Shown piece after piece: positions 45,302-54,103 of a stretch of 64,000 nt of DNA. Source of the stretch: JAXGYV01 sp040772045 (GTDB lineage Bacteria; Actinomycetota; Thermoleophilia; UBA2241); assembly GCA_040772045.1 (NCBI GenBank), contig JAXGYV010000001.1, forward strand, positions 1 to 64,000, in the 5' to 3' direction. The translations under genes were made by a program, and so were the position numbers. Each line of letters starts with the position of its first letter. Within the stretch, counting starts at the first letter, position 1. The notes beneath the pieces are model-generated. The model had not been told where the DNA came from. It worked only from the letters and a program-made list of their open reading frames with translations, and did no database searches.

Positions 45302-46162
45302 GTGAGCGCTCTTCATAGGCAACCCATCAACGGTTCTACTCGGCTGGTTGGCCTCATCGGCGATCCGGTGGCTCACTCGCGGTCACCAGCCCTGCACAAC
45401 GCCGCCTTTGCGGCTCTGGGACTGAACTACGCGTACGTTCCTCTGCCGGTACGTGCCACCGATCTGGCCGCCGCCCTGGCTGGCCTTTCCGCTCTAGGAT
45501 TCGTGGGAGCCAACGTGACGGTACCGCACAAGCAAGCGGCGGCGGCGCTGGTCGATCGCCTGTGCGGAGACGCGGAGCTGCTAGAGGCCGTGAACACCAT
45601 CGTGCTGGCGGACAACCGGCTGGAGGGGCACAACACGGATGTCGAAGGTTTTCTGCAGTCGTTTCGCGCCCTCACCACGGAGACTCCGCGGTCGGCCCTG
45701 GTATTGGGCGCCGGCGGCGCCGCGCGAGCCGTCGTCTTGGGGCTTCTGCGGCTAGGTTGCCGGCACCTTGCGATCGCCAATCGCACACCCGCGGCTGCGG
45801 CAGAGCTCGCCGAACGCGTCCATCTGTTGGAAGCGCGGGCACGCGTAGAAGTACTTGCTCTGACCGAGCTAGAGGCGACTGTGGTGCGCGAGCGCGAGGT
45901 CATCGTGAACGCTACCTCGCTCGGCATGCTTCCGGATAGTAAAGTCCCCGCCGCCGTGGCCGATAACTTGAGTGTAGACCAGATTGTGTACGACGTTGTC
46001 TACGCATCGGGTACTACGGCTCTGGTTCGGGCCGCCCGCGCCTTGGGGGCGCGAGCCATCGATGGATCGGAGATGCTTGTTGGGCAGGCGGCCGCGGCCT
46101 TCCGGCTGTGGACCGGACTGCCGGCGCCACTAAACGAGATGAGACGTGCACTCACCGAATAG
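45302..46162 (+). CDS. aroE: Shikimate dehydrogenase
   Basis: The product has 286 residues and reduces 3-dehydroshikimate with NADPH. The substrate site has GDPVAHSRSPALHNAAF and VTVPHK with the catalytic lysine; the NADP site is LGAGGAARAVVLGL with the following NRTPAAAAEL. The C-terminal DGSEMLVGQAAAAFRLWTG is typical. It starts at GTG 45302. aroC, aroK and aroB lie beyond the pilus cluster, so the shikimate genes flank the pilus genes. Confidence 0.95.
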   Translation: MSALHRQPINGSTRLVGLIGDPVAHSRSPALHNAAFAALGLNYAYVPLPVRATDLAAALAGLSALGFVGANVTVPHKQAAAALVDRLCGDAELLEAVNTIVLADNRLEGHNTDVEGFLQSFRALTTETPRSALVLGAGGAARAVVLGLLRLGCRHLAIANRTPAAAAELAERVHLLEARARVEVLALTELEATVVREREVIVNATSLGMLPDSKVPAAVADNLSVDQIVYDVVYASGTTALVRAARALGARAIDGSEMLVGQAAAAFRLWTGLPAPLNEMRRALTE

Positions 46163-46229
46163 AGAACGTCGCGGGTCTGCCGGCCCCCGTAGCGCACCGC
46201 CTGATGGCCTCAAAGAGGCGGCGACGCTC

Positions 46230-48020
46230 ATGACCAGATCGCCGGCGACAGATGGGAAGGCCGCTCCTGTGGACGCGTCCCGGGTGTGGCCGGGGCAAGA
46301 GCCCATGGCGCCGGCAGGCGGTAATGGCGAGGAGCGTCACCTGCGCTTCTCACGCCTGCGCATCGGCGACATCCTCAAAGACATGGGGCTCGCCACCGAG
46401 GAGCAAATCCAGGGCGCGCTGGCTCGCCAGCGCGAGACGCACCAGCGGCTAGGTCAGGTGCTCGTAGAGCAGGGTGTCGTCAGCCACCTCGACCTCACGC
46501 GCGCGCTGGCGGCCAGATTCGGCGTCGAACACATCGACCTCCAGAGCATGCAGCTCGACCCGGCGGCCGCCAACCTCATCCCGGAGCGGTTCATGCGGCG
46601 CTACGGGGCGGTTGCGGTGCGTTTCGCGGACGAGGCTACTCTCCTCGTGGCGATCACCGATCCCGCGAACGTGTTCGCCCTGGACGACCTGCGGATGATG
46701 ACCGGCTACGAGATCGTGCCGGCCATCGCTCCCGAGGAGGACGTACTCTCGGCTATCTCGCGGCTCAGTCGCCTCGATGAAGCGGTCAAGGAGAACGTCG
46801 ACGGTCTCGCATTGGAGTCCCTCGAGGAACCCATGGACATCCGCGAGGCCACCGAGGCAGCGCCCATCATCAAGCTCGTCAACTCGGTGATCGCGCAGGC
46901 GGTAGACGAAGGCGCGAGCGACATCCACTTCGAGCCGCAGGACAAGGAGCTGCTGGTCCGCTATCGCGTAGACGGAGTGCTGCACGAGGTCATGTCGGTG
47001 CCACGTCGCATGCAGTCGGGGGTGCTCAGCCGCCTCAAGATCATGGCCGACCTGGATATCGCCGAGCGGCGGGTGCCGCAGGACGGCCGTATCGGTTTGG
47101 TGGTCGGCGGCAAGCCTATCGACATGCGCGTAGCTACGCTGCCGGCGGTGTATGGCGAGAAGGTGGTCATGCGCCTGCTGGACAAATCCAACGTGATGCT
47201 CGACCTCGCCGACCTCGGCTTCAGCGAGAAAGCGCTCAGCCGTTTTCGTCGCTCCTTCATGCGGCCGTACGGCGCGATTCTGGTAACGGGACCAACTGGG
47301 TCGGGCAAGTCCACCACCCTGTACGCCGCGCTGAACATCCTCAACTCGCCGGAGAAGAACATCATCACCGTGGAGGATCCGGTGGAGTACCGGCTCACCG
47401 GCATTAACCAGGTGCAGGTCAATCCGAAGGCGGGGCTCACCTTCGCCTCGGGCCTACGGAGCATCTTGCGCTGCGACCCCGACATCGTGATGATCGGCGA
47501 GATCCGCGACCGCGAGACGGCGCAGATCGCCATCGAGAGCGCGCTCACCGGTCACCTGGTGCTCAGCACGTTGCACACCAACGACGCGCCGGGGGCGCTC
47601 AGCCGACTGACCGAGATGGGCATCGAGCCGTTCCTCAGCTCGTCGGCGGTGGACTGCGTCCTCGCGCAGCGGCTCGCGCGGCGCTTGTGTTCGCACTGCC
47701 GAGAGCCGTACATCGCCACGCGCGAGATGCTCGCCAAGAACGATTTTCCTCCGGAGGTGCTGGAGGGTCCCGAGGTCACGCTCTACCGCGCTAAGGGCTG
47801 TCCTCGCTGTAACGGTACGGGGTACAAGGGCCGTCTGGGTCTCTACGAGGTCATGGTGGTCAGCGAGGCCATCCGCCGGCTCACGGTGGAGCGCAAGAGC
47901 TCCGACGAGATCGGCCGGGTGGCCCAGGCAGAAGGAATGAGGACCCTCCGCGACGACGGCATCGACAAGGTGCTGCAGGGCCTCACGTCGATGGAAGAGA
48001 TCTCGCGCGTCATCGTCTAG
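46230..48020 (+). CDS. pilB: Type IV pilus extension ATPase PilB (GspE family)
   Basis: From ATG 46230 the product has 596 residues (GTG 46146 would overlap aroE). A MshEN-type N-terminal domain (RIGDILKDMGLATEEQIQGALARQ, then LARRFGVEHIDL-like) may bind c-di-GMP as in related PilB proteins. Walker A is GPTGSGKST, followed by Asp-box, Walker B (DPDIVMIGEIRDRETA) and His-box (VLSTLHTNDA). Four cysteines (CSHC, CPRC) form the zinc motif. It powers pilus assembly at the membrane. pilT follows after 29 bases. Confidence 0.95.
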   Translation: MTRSPATDGKAAPVDASRVWPGQEPMAPAGGNGEERHLRFSRLRIGDILKDMGLATEEQIQGALARQRETHQRLGQVLVEQGVVSHLDLTRALAARFGVEHIDLQSMQLDPAAANLIPERFMRRYGAVAVRFADEATLLVAITDPANVFALDDLRMMTGYEIVPAIAPEEDVLSAISRLSRLDEAVKENVDGLALESLEEPMDIREATEAAPIIKLVNSVIAQAVDEGASDIHFEPQDKELLVRYRVDGVLHEVMSVPRRMQSGVLSRLKIMADLDIAERRVPQDGRIGLVVGGKPIDMRVATLPAVYGEKVVMRLLDKSNVMLDLADLGFSEKALSRFRRSFMRPYGAILVTGPTGSGKSTTLYAALNILNSPEKNIITVEDPVEYRLTGINQVQVNPKAGLTFASGLRSILRCDPDIVMIGEIRDRETAQIAIESALTGHLVLSTLHTNDAPGALSRLTEMGIEPFLSSSAVDCVLAQRLARRLCSHCREPYIATREMLAKNDFPPEVLEGPEVTLYRAKGCPRCNGTGYKGRLGLYEVMVVSEAIRRLTVERKSSDEIGRVAQAEGMRTLRDDGIDKVLQGLTSMEEISRVIV

Positions 48021-48049
48021 ACGCGCCAGGAGCGGAAAGGACGATCGAG

Positions 48050-49162
48050 GTGGACCTAGTCGACATCTTGCTGGAGGTCGTAGAACGCGACGCCAGCGAT
48101 CTTCACATCTCCGCCGGCTCGCCGCCGGTACTGCGCTGCAACGGCAAGCTGGAGCGTATGGATACGCCGGCCCTCAATGCGGCGGAAACCAGAGAGCTCG
48201 TTTACAGCGTTCTTTCGCAGGACCAGCGACAGCGGTTGGAGAACGAATGGGAGATCGACTTCTCCTACTCGATACCAGGCAAGGCTCGCTTCCGCGTCAA
48301 CGCCTATCTCCAGCGGAACAGCGTAGGCGCCGCCTTCCGCCTGATCCCCGTGCGCATCAGAAAGCTGGATCAGCTCGGGCTGCCCAAGGTGCTCCACACG
48401 CTGAGCACGAAGCCGCGGGGGTTCGTGGTGGTCACCGGTCCCACCGGATGCGGCAAGTCCACAACGCTGGCGGCCATCATCGATGAGATCAACGAGGCCC
48501 GCAGCGAGCACATCATGACCATCGAAGACCCCATCGAGTTTCTCCACCAGCACAAGAAGTGCATGGTCAACCAGCGAGAGGTGGGCACCGACACCCACAG
48601 TTTCAACAAGGCGCTGCGATCCGCGTTGCGGCAGGACCCCGACGTGATCTTGGTGGGCGAGATGCGCGACACAGAGACCATCGCCACGGCGCTCACGGCG
48701 GCGGAGACGGGGCACTTGGTGCTCGCCACGCTACACACTCAAGATGCCCCCAAGACCGTCGACCGCATCATCGACGTGTTTCCGCCGCACCAGCAAGAGC
48801 AAGTTCGCGTGCAGCTCTCCACCGCGCTCATGGCCGTCATCACCCAGCAGCTACTGCCAACTCGGGATGGCCGCGGCAGGGCCGTGGCGTGCGAGGTACT
48901 CATCCCCACGCCGGCCGTCCGCAACCTGATTCGCGAGGGCAAGACGCATCAGATCGCCTCGGCCATGCAGACGGGCTCGCAGTTCGGCATGCAGACCATG
49001 GACGCCGCGCTCGTCGACTTGGTGCGGCGCGGCATGATCACGCGGGAGCTTGCCGAGCGTCGTTCCAGCACGCCAGAGGAGCTCAAGCGGCTGCTGGGCC
49101 AGCAGCCCGCCTCCGCTACACGGCCGCCGCAGCGAGCTGCCGCGGCGGTGCGGAGTGCTTAA
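48050..49162 (+). CDS. pilT: Type IV pilus retraction ATPase PilT
   Basis: The product has 370 residues from GTG 48050. The PAS-like N-terminal half (VERDASDLHISAGSPPVLRCNGKLERM) is typical of PilT. Walker A is GPTGCGKSTT, Walker B QDPDVILVGEMRDTETI, and the His-box LATLHTQDAPKTVDRIIDVFP; ATNIDLAM-type AIRNLIREGKTHQI appears in the AVRNLIREGKTHQIASAMQ form. It drives pilin disassembly, so these pili should retract and support twitching or DNA uptake. Confidence 0.95.
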   Translation: MDLVDILLEVVERDASDLHISAGSPPVLRCNGKLERMDTPALNAAETRELVYSVLSQDQRQRLENEWEIDFSYSIPGKARFRVNAYLQRNSVGAAFRLIPVRIRKLDQLGLPKVLHTLSTKPRGFVVVTGPTGCGKSTTLAAIIDEINEARSEHIMTIEDPIEFLHQHKKCMVNQREVGTDTHSFNKALRSALRQDPDVILVGEMRDTETIATALTAAETGHLVLATLHTQDAPKTVDRIIDVFPPHQQEQVRVQLSTALMAVITQQLLPTRDGRGRAVACEVLIPTPAVRNLIREGKTHQIASAMQTGSQFGMQTMDAALVDLVRRGMITRELAERRSSTPEELKRLLGQQPASATRPPQRAAAAVRSA

Positions 49163-49221
49163 GGTGAACGCCGGTTCCGCCGACAAGGTGGGCGCAGGAT
49201 GAGCCAAGTTGGTGACAAATC

Positions 49222-50445
49222 ATGACGAACTTCGCCTACAAGGTACTGGACGCTCGCGGTCTGCAGGTCAACGGCGAGATCGAGAGCGACAACAAGGCCG
49301 CCGCCGCCGCCGCCCTGCGTGGCCGCGGCCTCACGGTGCTCGATCTCAACGAGGTCAAAACGAGCCTCGCCAAGATCGACATCATGGAGCCTTTCCAGCG
49401 CATCAAGCCGAAGGACCTCACCGTCTTCTCGCGCCAGTTCGCCACCATGGTCAACTCCGGCCTCTCCCTGTTGCGCTGCCTCTACGTGCTGGAGGAACAG
49501 ACGGAGAACAAGAAGCTCGCCAAGGTCATCGGCGCGGTACGCGACGACGTCGAGGCTGGTCTGAGCCTCTCCGACGCGCTCGGCAAGCACCCCAAGGTCT
49601 TCAGCTCGCTCTACGTGAGCATGGTGCGGGCGGGGGAGCTGGGAGGCATCCTGGACGAGGTGCTCAACCGGGTCGCCCTACAGCTTGAGCGCGACGACAA
49701 CATCCGCCGGTCGGTGAAGTCGGCCATGGTGTATCCCATGGCGATCGGCATCTTCTCCATCGTGGTGCTGTTCGGCATGGTGCTGTTCCTCATCCCGACC
49801 TTCGCCGACATGTACGAGCAGATCGGCGGCGGTGCCGAGCTGCCTTCGCTGACCAGGGCTATGATCTCCTTCTCAGACTTCATGAGGGGCTGGTGGTTCA
49901 TCGTCATTCCGGCGATGATCGCCGCCGTCTGGGGCATCATCAAACTGAAACAGACGCCCCAGGGTACCGATACGTGGGATCGCGCTAAGCTGCGTGTTCC
50001 CATGGGCATCGGTCAGATCGTGCGCAAGCTGGCTATCTCGCGCTTCTCCCGCACGCTGGGCACGCTGATCTCCAGCGGCGTACCGATCCTGCAGGCTATC
50101 GACATCACCGGGAAGGCCGCCGGCAACGTGGTCATCGAGAAGGCCATGGTAAATGTCCAGCAAGCGGTCAAAGAGGGGCAGTCCATCACGGTGCCGCTCT
50201 CCAAGGTGTCGGTATTCCCACCGATGGTCACGCAGATGGTCTCGGTGGGGGAGGAGACGGGTTCGTTGGACACGATGCTCACTAAGGTCGCCGACTTTTA
50301 CGAGGATGAAGTGAACGCCAGCATCAAAGCCCTCACCAGCATCCTCGAGCCGGTGCTCATGCTCTTCGTGGGCGGCATCGTCGGCCTGGTGGTCATCTCC
50401 ATGTACCTGCCGATCTTCAACCTCATGAACGTGCTCAAGTCATGA
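49222..50445 (+). CDS. pilC: Type IV pilus inner-membrane platform protein PilC (GspF family)
   Basis: The product has 407 residues with two GspF domains (about 70-190 and 275-400), each with FSRQFATMVNSGLSLLRCL- or FSRTLGTLISSGVPILQAI-type motifs, and three membrane helices. It couples PilB and PilT to pilin polymerisation. ATG 49222 has a poor ribosome site. Its stop overlaps a sigma-factor start by four bases. Confidence 0.95.
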   Translation: MTNFAYKVLDARGLQVNGEIESDNKAAAAAALRGRGLTVLDLNEVKTSLAKIDIMEPFQRIKPKDLTVFSRQFATMVNSGLSLLRCLYVLEEQTENKKLAKVIGAVRDDVEAGLSLSDALGKHPKVFSSLYVSMVRAGELGGILDEVLNRVALQLERDDNIRRSVKSAMVYPMAIGIFSIVVLFGMVLFLIPTFADMYEQIGGGAELPSLTRAMISFSDFMRGWWFIVIPAMIAAVWGIIKLKQTPQGTDTWDRAKLRVPMGIGQIVRKLAISRFSRTLGTLISSGVPILQAIDITGKAAGNVVIEKAMVNVQQAVKEGQSITVPLSKVSVFPPMVTQMVSVGEETGSLDTMLTKVADFYEDEVNASIKALTSILEPVLMLFVGGIVGLVVISMYLPIFNLMNVLKS

Positions 50446-51230
50446 GCACCGCTGCTCTGGCAGAACGCGCGCCGCGAGACACCGTCCTCGAGCGGCGGGT
50501 CCGGGGGCGAGCAAACGGCCAGAGCATCCGTTCGCAGCCGCATCAGCTTGACGTACTGGTCCGCAAGAATCAGCCGCTGCTGCACCACATCCTGAAGCGC
50601 TTCGCCTCCAGTGGCGAACCGTATGAAGATTTGCTGCAGGTGGCCAACGTGGGCCTCATTAAGGCGGCGCGTAACTACGACCCCGACCGTGGCACGCAGT
50701 TCTCTACGTACGCCGTGGCGGTGGTCGACGGCGAGGTCCGGCACTACCTGCGCGACTGCCTGCTGCTGCGTCAGCCGCGCTGGGCCAGACGCGCCTACGC
50801 GGATATCCAGCACGCCATCACCATGCTGGGGCACAAGCTCGGCCGGCCGCCGACGGTGGCCGAGATCGCCGCGGCGGTCAACATCACCGAGGCGGGTGTG
50901 CTGGAGGTCATGGCGTTGTCGGCCCGCGTGGAGCCCGAGGTGTACGACGAAGCCATGCATGCGTACGAACAGCAGGGGCTCGATATAGCCTCCATCCGCA
51001 GCCAGCACGCGGAGTCGTTCGCGCTGCCCATCGAGGACCGTATCGCGCTGGAAGCCGCCCTGGAGAAGCTCTCCGACTTCCAGCGCCGCCTCATCGAGCT
51101 GCTGTTCTACCGCGAGTTCACGCAGCGCGAGGTGGCGGAGGCGCTGGGAATCACCACGAAAAAGGTGTCGCGCGAGCTCGCCAAGAGCCTGCGCCGGCTG
51201 CATGAGCTGATGGGTCGGCGGGTCTTCTAA
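50442..51230 (+). CDS. SigB/SigF-family sigma factor inside the pilus operon
   Basis: The product has 262 residues. ATG 50442 overlaps the pilC stop (ATGA). Region 2 (YEDLLQVANVGLIKAARNYDPDRGTQFSTYAVAVVDGEVRHYLRD), region 3 (RPPTVAEIAAAVNITEAGVLEVM) and region 4 (QRRLIELLFYREFTQREVAEALGITTKKVSRELAKSL) are all recognisable but diverge from the 39960-40895 paralogue, especially after YLRD. It lies between the pilus motor genes and the first pilin gene, so control of pilin or minor-pilin promoters is the simplest hypothesis. No anti-sigma gene is adjacent. Confidence 0.9.
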   Translation: MSTAALAERAPRDTVLERRVRGRANGQSIRSQPHQLDVLVRKNQPLLHHILKRFASSGEPYEDLLQVANVGLIKAARNYDPDRGTQFSTYAVAVVDGEVRHYLRDCLLLRQPRWARRAYADIQHAITMLGHKLGRPPTVAEIAAAVNITEAGVLEVMALSARVEPEVYDEAMHAYEQQGLDIASIRSQHAESFALPIEDRIALEAALEKLSDFQRRLIELLFYREFTQREVAEALGITTKKVSRELAKSLRRLHELMGRRVF

Positions 51231-51274
51231 GGCGGGCGCGGTCAGGTGTCCGATGTCGGTGAGCTCGCTCTCCC

Positions 51275-51299
51275 AAGTACCGCGACTAGACAAAAGTAC
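51275..51299. promoter_or_regulatory. AAGTAC repeat pair in the pilA leader
   Basis: Two AAGTAC copies start 19 bases apart (51275-51280 and 51294-51299), in an AT-richer patch of the 184-base gap before pilA. The cores AGTAC and GTACT also form an inverted pair. No standard -35/-10 pair was found in this gap, so the motif is a candidate for recognition by an alternative sigma factor or regulator. This is weak evidence. Confidence 0.3.
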
Positions 51300-51414
51300 T
51301 AGGGCCAGTCGCCGGGAGGTGGGCAGACTGGGAGCGGATCAGGGCAGCCGGCTCATCCGGCCCGCCCACTGCAAAGTAAGGCGTGAGGACCGCCAGCGAA
51401 GGAGGAGAACAGTA

Positions 51415-51834
51415 ATGATGAGCCGGTTCCACAAGAAGCAGGGTGGTTTCACCCTCATTGAGCTGCTGATCGTGATCATCATCATCGGCATCTTGGCTGC
51501 CATCGCTATCCCCATGTACCTCAACCAGCGCGACAAGGCCAAGGATGCCGCCGTCAAGGAAGGTGTTCACAGCATCCAGATCGGCGTACAAAGCTGGGCG
51601 GTTGATAACAGCGACACGTATCCCGATACGTGTGGTCAGGCGACTGCCACCACCCGGGGCAATCTGGCTCCAGTCGGCGACTACGTCGACAACTGGCCAA
51701 ACGATCCTTGGACGGCTGGTACGGACATGGTAAACAACAATACGAAGGGTAACTACAATTACGTTTCTGCCGCTACCGACACATTTACGCTCACAGGTAT
51801 TGGAGCAGACGGGGTTGTTATCACTGTTCCGTGA
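51415..51834 (+). CDS. pilA: Type IV prepilin, probable major pilin
   Basis: The product has 139 residues from ATG 51415 (a second ATG at 51418), behind AAGGAGGA, the best ribosome site of the pilus region. The leader is short and basic (MMSRFHKKQGG), with cleavage after Gly: G|FTLIELLIVIIIIGILAAIAIP, Glu at +5. The globular part has a YPDTCGQ loop and Asn/Thr-rich strands. Codon use is less GC-biased in the last third than in neighbours, which suits high expression or rapid evolution of the exposed face. A strong terminator follows. Confidence 0.93.
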   Translation: MMSRFHKKQGGFTLIELLIVIIIIGILAAIAIPMYLNQRDKAKDAAVKEGVHSIQIGVQSWAVDNSDTYPDTCGQATATTRGNLAPVGDYVDNWPNDPWTAGTDMVNNNTKGNYNYVSAATDTFTLTGIGADGVVITVP

Positions 51835-51865
51835 TCCGCTGATATAGGTCTCGACCGTGTGAGAG

Positions 51866-51899
51866 GGGCGGCGCCTGCCGCGCAGGCGCCGCCCGTTTT
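51866..51899 (+). terminator. Strong intrinsic terminator after pilA
   Basis: GGGCGGCGCCTG (51866-51877) and CAGGCGCCGCCC (51883-51894) form a perfect 12-bp stem with a 5-base loop, followed by GTTTTCTCT. This is the clearest terminator in the window. It should separate abundant pilA message from the downstream genes. Confidence 0.9.
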
Positions 51900-51936
51900 C
51901 TCTGCGGCCGGTCAGGAAACTGAGGTGACTGAGGTG

Positions 51937-52395
51937 ATGTGCCAGGTGCCGATGAGCCGAAATGGGGGGTGGCGGTGTCGCCCACGACGCAGGCGCGTGT
52001 TCCCGGGGTTCAGCATCCTCGAGGTGCTGGTGGTCGTGGTCATCATCGGCATTCTCGCGGGCGTCGCGATGCCGATGTATCTCCACCAGCGCGACCGAGC
52101 GAAGGATGCGGCGGTCAAGGAAGGGGTTCACGCGATTCGCCTGGGGGTGCAGTCGTGGGCCGTTGAGCACGAGGACTCGTACCCTCCGATCGCGGAAGTG
52201 GCTCACGATCGTGCGATTGGCCACTACGTGCATCGGTGGCCCACCGATCCGTGGGACGATGCCGTGCCGATGCGAAACCTCGGGACGCGGGGGAATTACG
52301 ACTACGTGGTGGATGCCAACGGCGACGGCGTGGACGACGATTTCAACCTGCGGGGGTTCGGCACCGGCGGGGCGCTGGTGATCGTGACACCCTGA
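51937..52395 (+). CDS. Second type IV prepilin, paralogue of PilA
   Basis: From ATG 51937 the product has 152 residues (GTG 51934 and ATG 51952 are alternatives). The leader is longer and very basic (CRPRRRRVFPG), with cleavage predicted at G|FSILEVLVVVVIIGILAG. The mature N-terminal half is nearly the same as PilA (MYLHQRDRAKDAAVKEGVHAIRLGVQSWAVE against MYLNQRDKAKDAAVKEGVH...), while the C-terminal halves differ, with an Asp-rich DANGDGVDDD loop that could bind calcium. It arose by tandem duplication. It lies after the terminator and has a weaker ribosome site. Confidence 0.88.
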   Translation: MCQVPMSRNGGWRCRPRRRRVFPGFSILEVLVVVVIIGILAGVAMPMYLHQRDRAKDAAVKEGVHAIRLGVQSWAVEHEDSYPPIAEVAHDRAIGHYVHRWPTDPWDDAVPMRNLGTRGNYDYVVDANGDGVDDDFNLRGFGTGGALVIVTP

Positions 52396-52623
52396 GGAGC
52401 GGAACGACGGGGCAAGACACGGGGACGAGGTCGGCGGAGATGACCTCGTCCCCTTCGGCGTTCCGAAGGCGACGGTGGGCGAAGGTGTGAACGGGGAATG
52501 GGCGAACAAGGCAGTGGCCGCGAGAGGTACGCGGTAGCAGGGGACGGGATGTTGCCACTGAAGGCTACAGTCGAGCGGCCGAGTGGCCGATATGAGGGGC
52601 GGATGGAGTTCGAACAGGGACAG

Positions 52624-53340
52624 ATGAGTCAGAAGGCGGTGGCCGTACGAGAGTTGTACAAGACGGTCGCGGTCGGTTTCCGTCGGCGGAAGGTCGAGAT
52701 CTTGCGCGGTGCGAGCTTCGCGGTGAACGAGGGCGACGTGTTCGGCATGCTCGGCCCCAACGGAGCGGGGAAGACCACCGCGCTGAAGATCATCCTCGGC
52801 CTCATGCGACCCGACGCCGGGGTCATCGACCTCGGCGTGGCGCGTGCCACGGTGGGGTACTTGCCGGAGAATCCGTATTTCTACGACTACCTCAGCGGCC
52901 GCGAGCTGTTGCAGTTCTGCGGCCGCCTGTTCGGGCTGCCGGAGAGTGTGCGGCGTGAGCGGGTCGCGCGCCTGCTCGCGCAGGTGGGCCTCGAGGAGGC
53001 CGCCGACCGCCAGCTCCGCAGGTACTCAAAGGGGATGCTGCAGCGGATCGGTATCGCGCAAGCGCTCATCAACGACCCTCACCTGGTGTTCCTCGACGAG
53101 CCGATGACGGGGCTCGATCCGCTGGGCCGGGCCGAGGTGAAGCGCATCATCCAGGGCCTGCGGGAGCAGGGACGCACCGTCCTCTTCAACTCTCACATCC
53201 TGGCCGATGTGGAGGAGCTCTGCACGCGGGTGGCCATCATGCGCGCCGGCACGGTGATTTGGGAGGGCGCGGTCGCCGAGGCGAAGCCCTCCGGCGGCGG
53301 CAATCTCGAGGACTTCTTCATCGCGGCGGTGTCCGCATGA
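52624..53340 (+). CDS. ABC transporter ATP-binding protein in the pilus locus
   Basis: From ATG 52624 the product has 238 residues; ATG 52603 and ATG 52498 are in frame upstream and the start is uncertain. Walker A is GPNGAGKTT, the signature YSKGMLQRIGIAQAL, and Walker B LVFLDEPMTGLDP, typical of ABC-2 exporters. It pairs with the membrane protein whose ATG overlaps its stop. In Myxococcus the pilGHI genes encode an ABC exporter required for pilus assembly, so a similar role is possible. Confidence 0.88.
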   Translation: MSQKAVAVRELYKTVAVGFRRRKVEILRGASFAVNEGDVFGMLGPNGAGKTTALKIILGLMRPDAGVIDLGVARATVGYLPENPYFYDYLSGRELLQFCGRLFGLPESVRRERVARLLAQVGLEEAADRQLRRYSKGMLQRIGIAQALINDPHLVFLDEPMTGLDPLGRAEVKRIIQGLREQGRTVLFNSHILADVEELCTRVAIMRAGTVIWEGAVAEAKPSGGGNLEDFFIAAVSA

Positions 53341-54101
53341 ACCGTATGGCGGCGGTCGCGTTGAATACCTTCAAGGAGACGATCCGCGATCGCGTGCTAC
53401 TGGTGATCGTGGTATTCGCGCTGGCGATGATCGTGGCCGCGCTGTGGCTCGCCAGCATCAGCCTGGGTGAGACGGCACGTATGATGCAGGATTTCGGCCT
53501 GGTGGCGGTAACGGCCTTCGGGGTGATCGTGGCCGTGTTCGTGGCCGGCACGCTGGTGCGCAAGGAGGTCGAGAAGCGCACCGTCTTCGTAGTGTTCTCC
53601 AAGCCGGTGCGTCGGGGCGAGTTCATCACCGGTAAGTTCCTGGGGCTCAGTCTGACCATGGCCGTCGTACTGGCGGGGATGGGAGCCTTCCTCTTCCTGC
53701 TCACGTGGCTCGTGGGGGGTGTATCGGGCTGGATGCTGCTGGCGGCCACCGGATTGGTGTACCTGCAGGTCCTGGTAGTGATCGCTGTGACCATCTTCTT
53801 CTCCACCTTCTCCTCGGCGCTCCTCGCCAGCGTGCTCGGCATCTGCGTATTTGCCGCCGGCCAGCTCAGCCACAACGTGCTTTCTCTCTCGAGACTGGGC
53901 GACAGCGCCCTCCTCAAAGGGTTGTCGTGGGCGATCTACCTGCTCATCCCGAACTTCTCCGCGGTAGACATCAAGCCTGGTGTAGTCGGTGAGGCTACGG
54001 CCGCGTGGGGCGACATCGCGCTGTGGTCCGGCTACCTGGCGGCGTATGCGATAGTCGCGCTGGTGATCGCTACGCTGGTCTTCAACCGACGGGAGTTCTA
54101 G
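53337..54101 (+). CDS. ABC-2 type transporter permease
   Basis: The product has 254 residues and about six membrane helices; FKETIRDRVLLVIVVFALAMI at the start, and LVRKEVEKRTVFVVFSKPVRRGEFITGKFLGL, are typical ABC-2 permease features. ATG 53337 overlaps the ATPase stop. It and the ATPase form an exporter of unknown substrate placed between the pilins and the prepilin peptidase. Confidence 0.88.
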   Translation: MNRMAAVALNTFKETIRDRVLLVIVVFALAMIVAALWLASISLGETARMMQDFGLVAVTAFGVIVAVFVAGTLVRKEVEKRTVFVVFSKPVRRGEFITGKFLGLSLTMAVVLAGMGAFLFLLTWLVGGVSGWMLLAATGLVYLQVLVVIAVTIFFSTFSSALLASVLGICVFAAGQLSHNVLSLSRLGDSALLKGLSWAIYLLIPNFSAVDIKPGVVGEATAAWGDIALWSGYLAAYAIVALVIATLVFNRREF

Positions 54102-54103
54102 GC

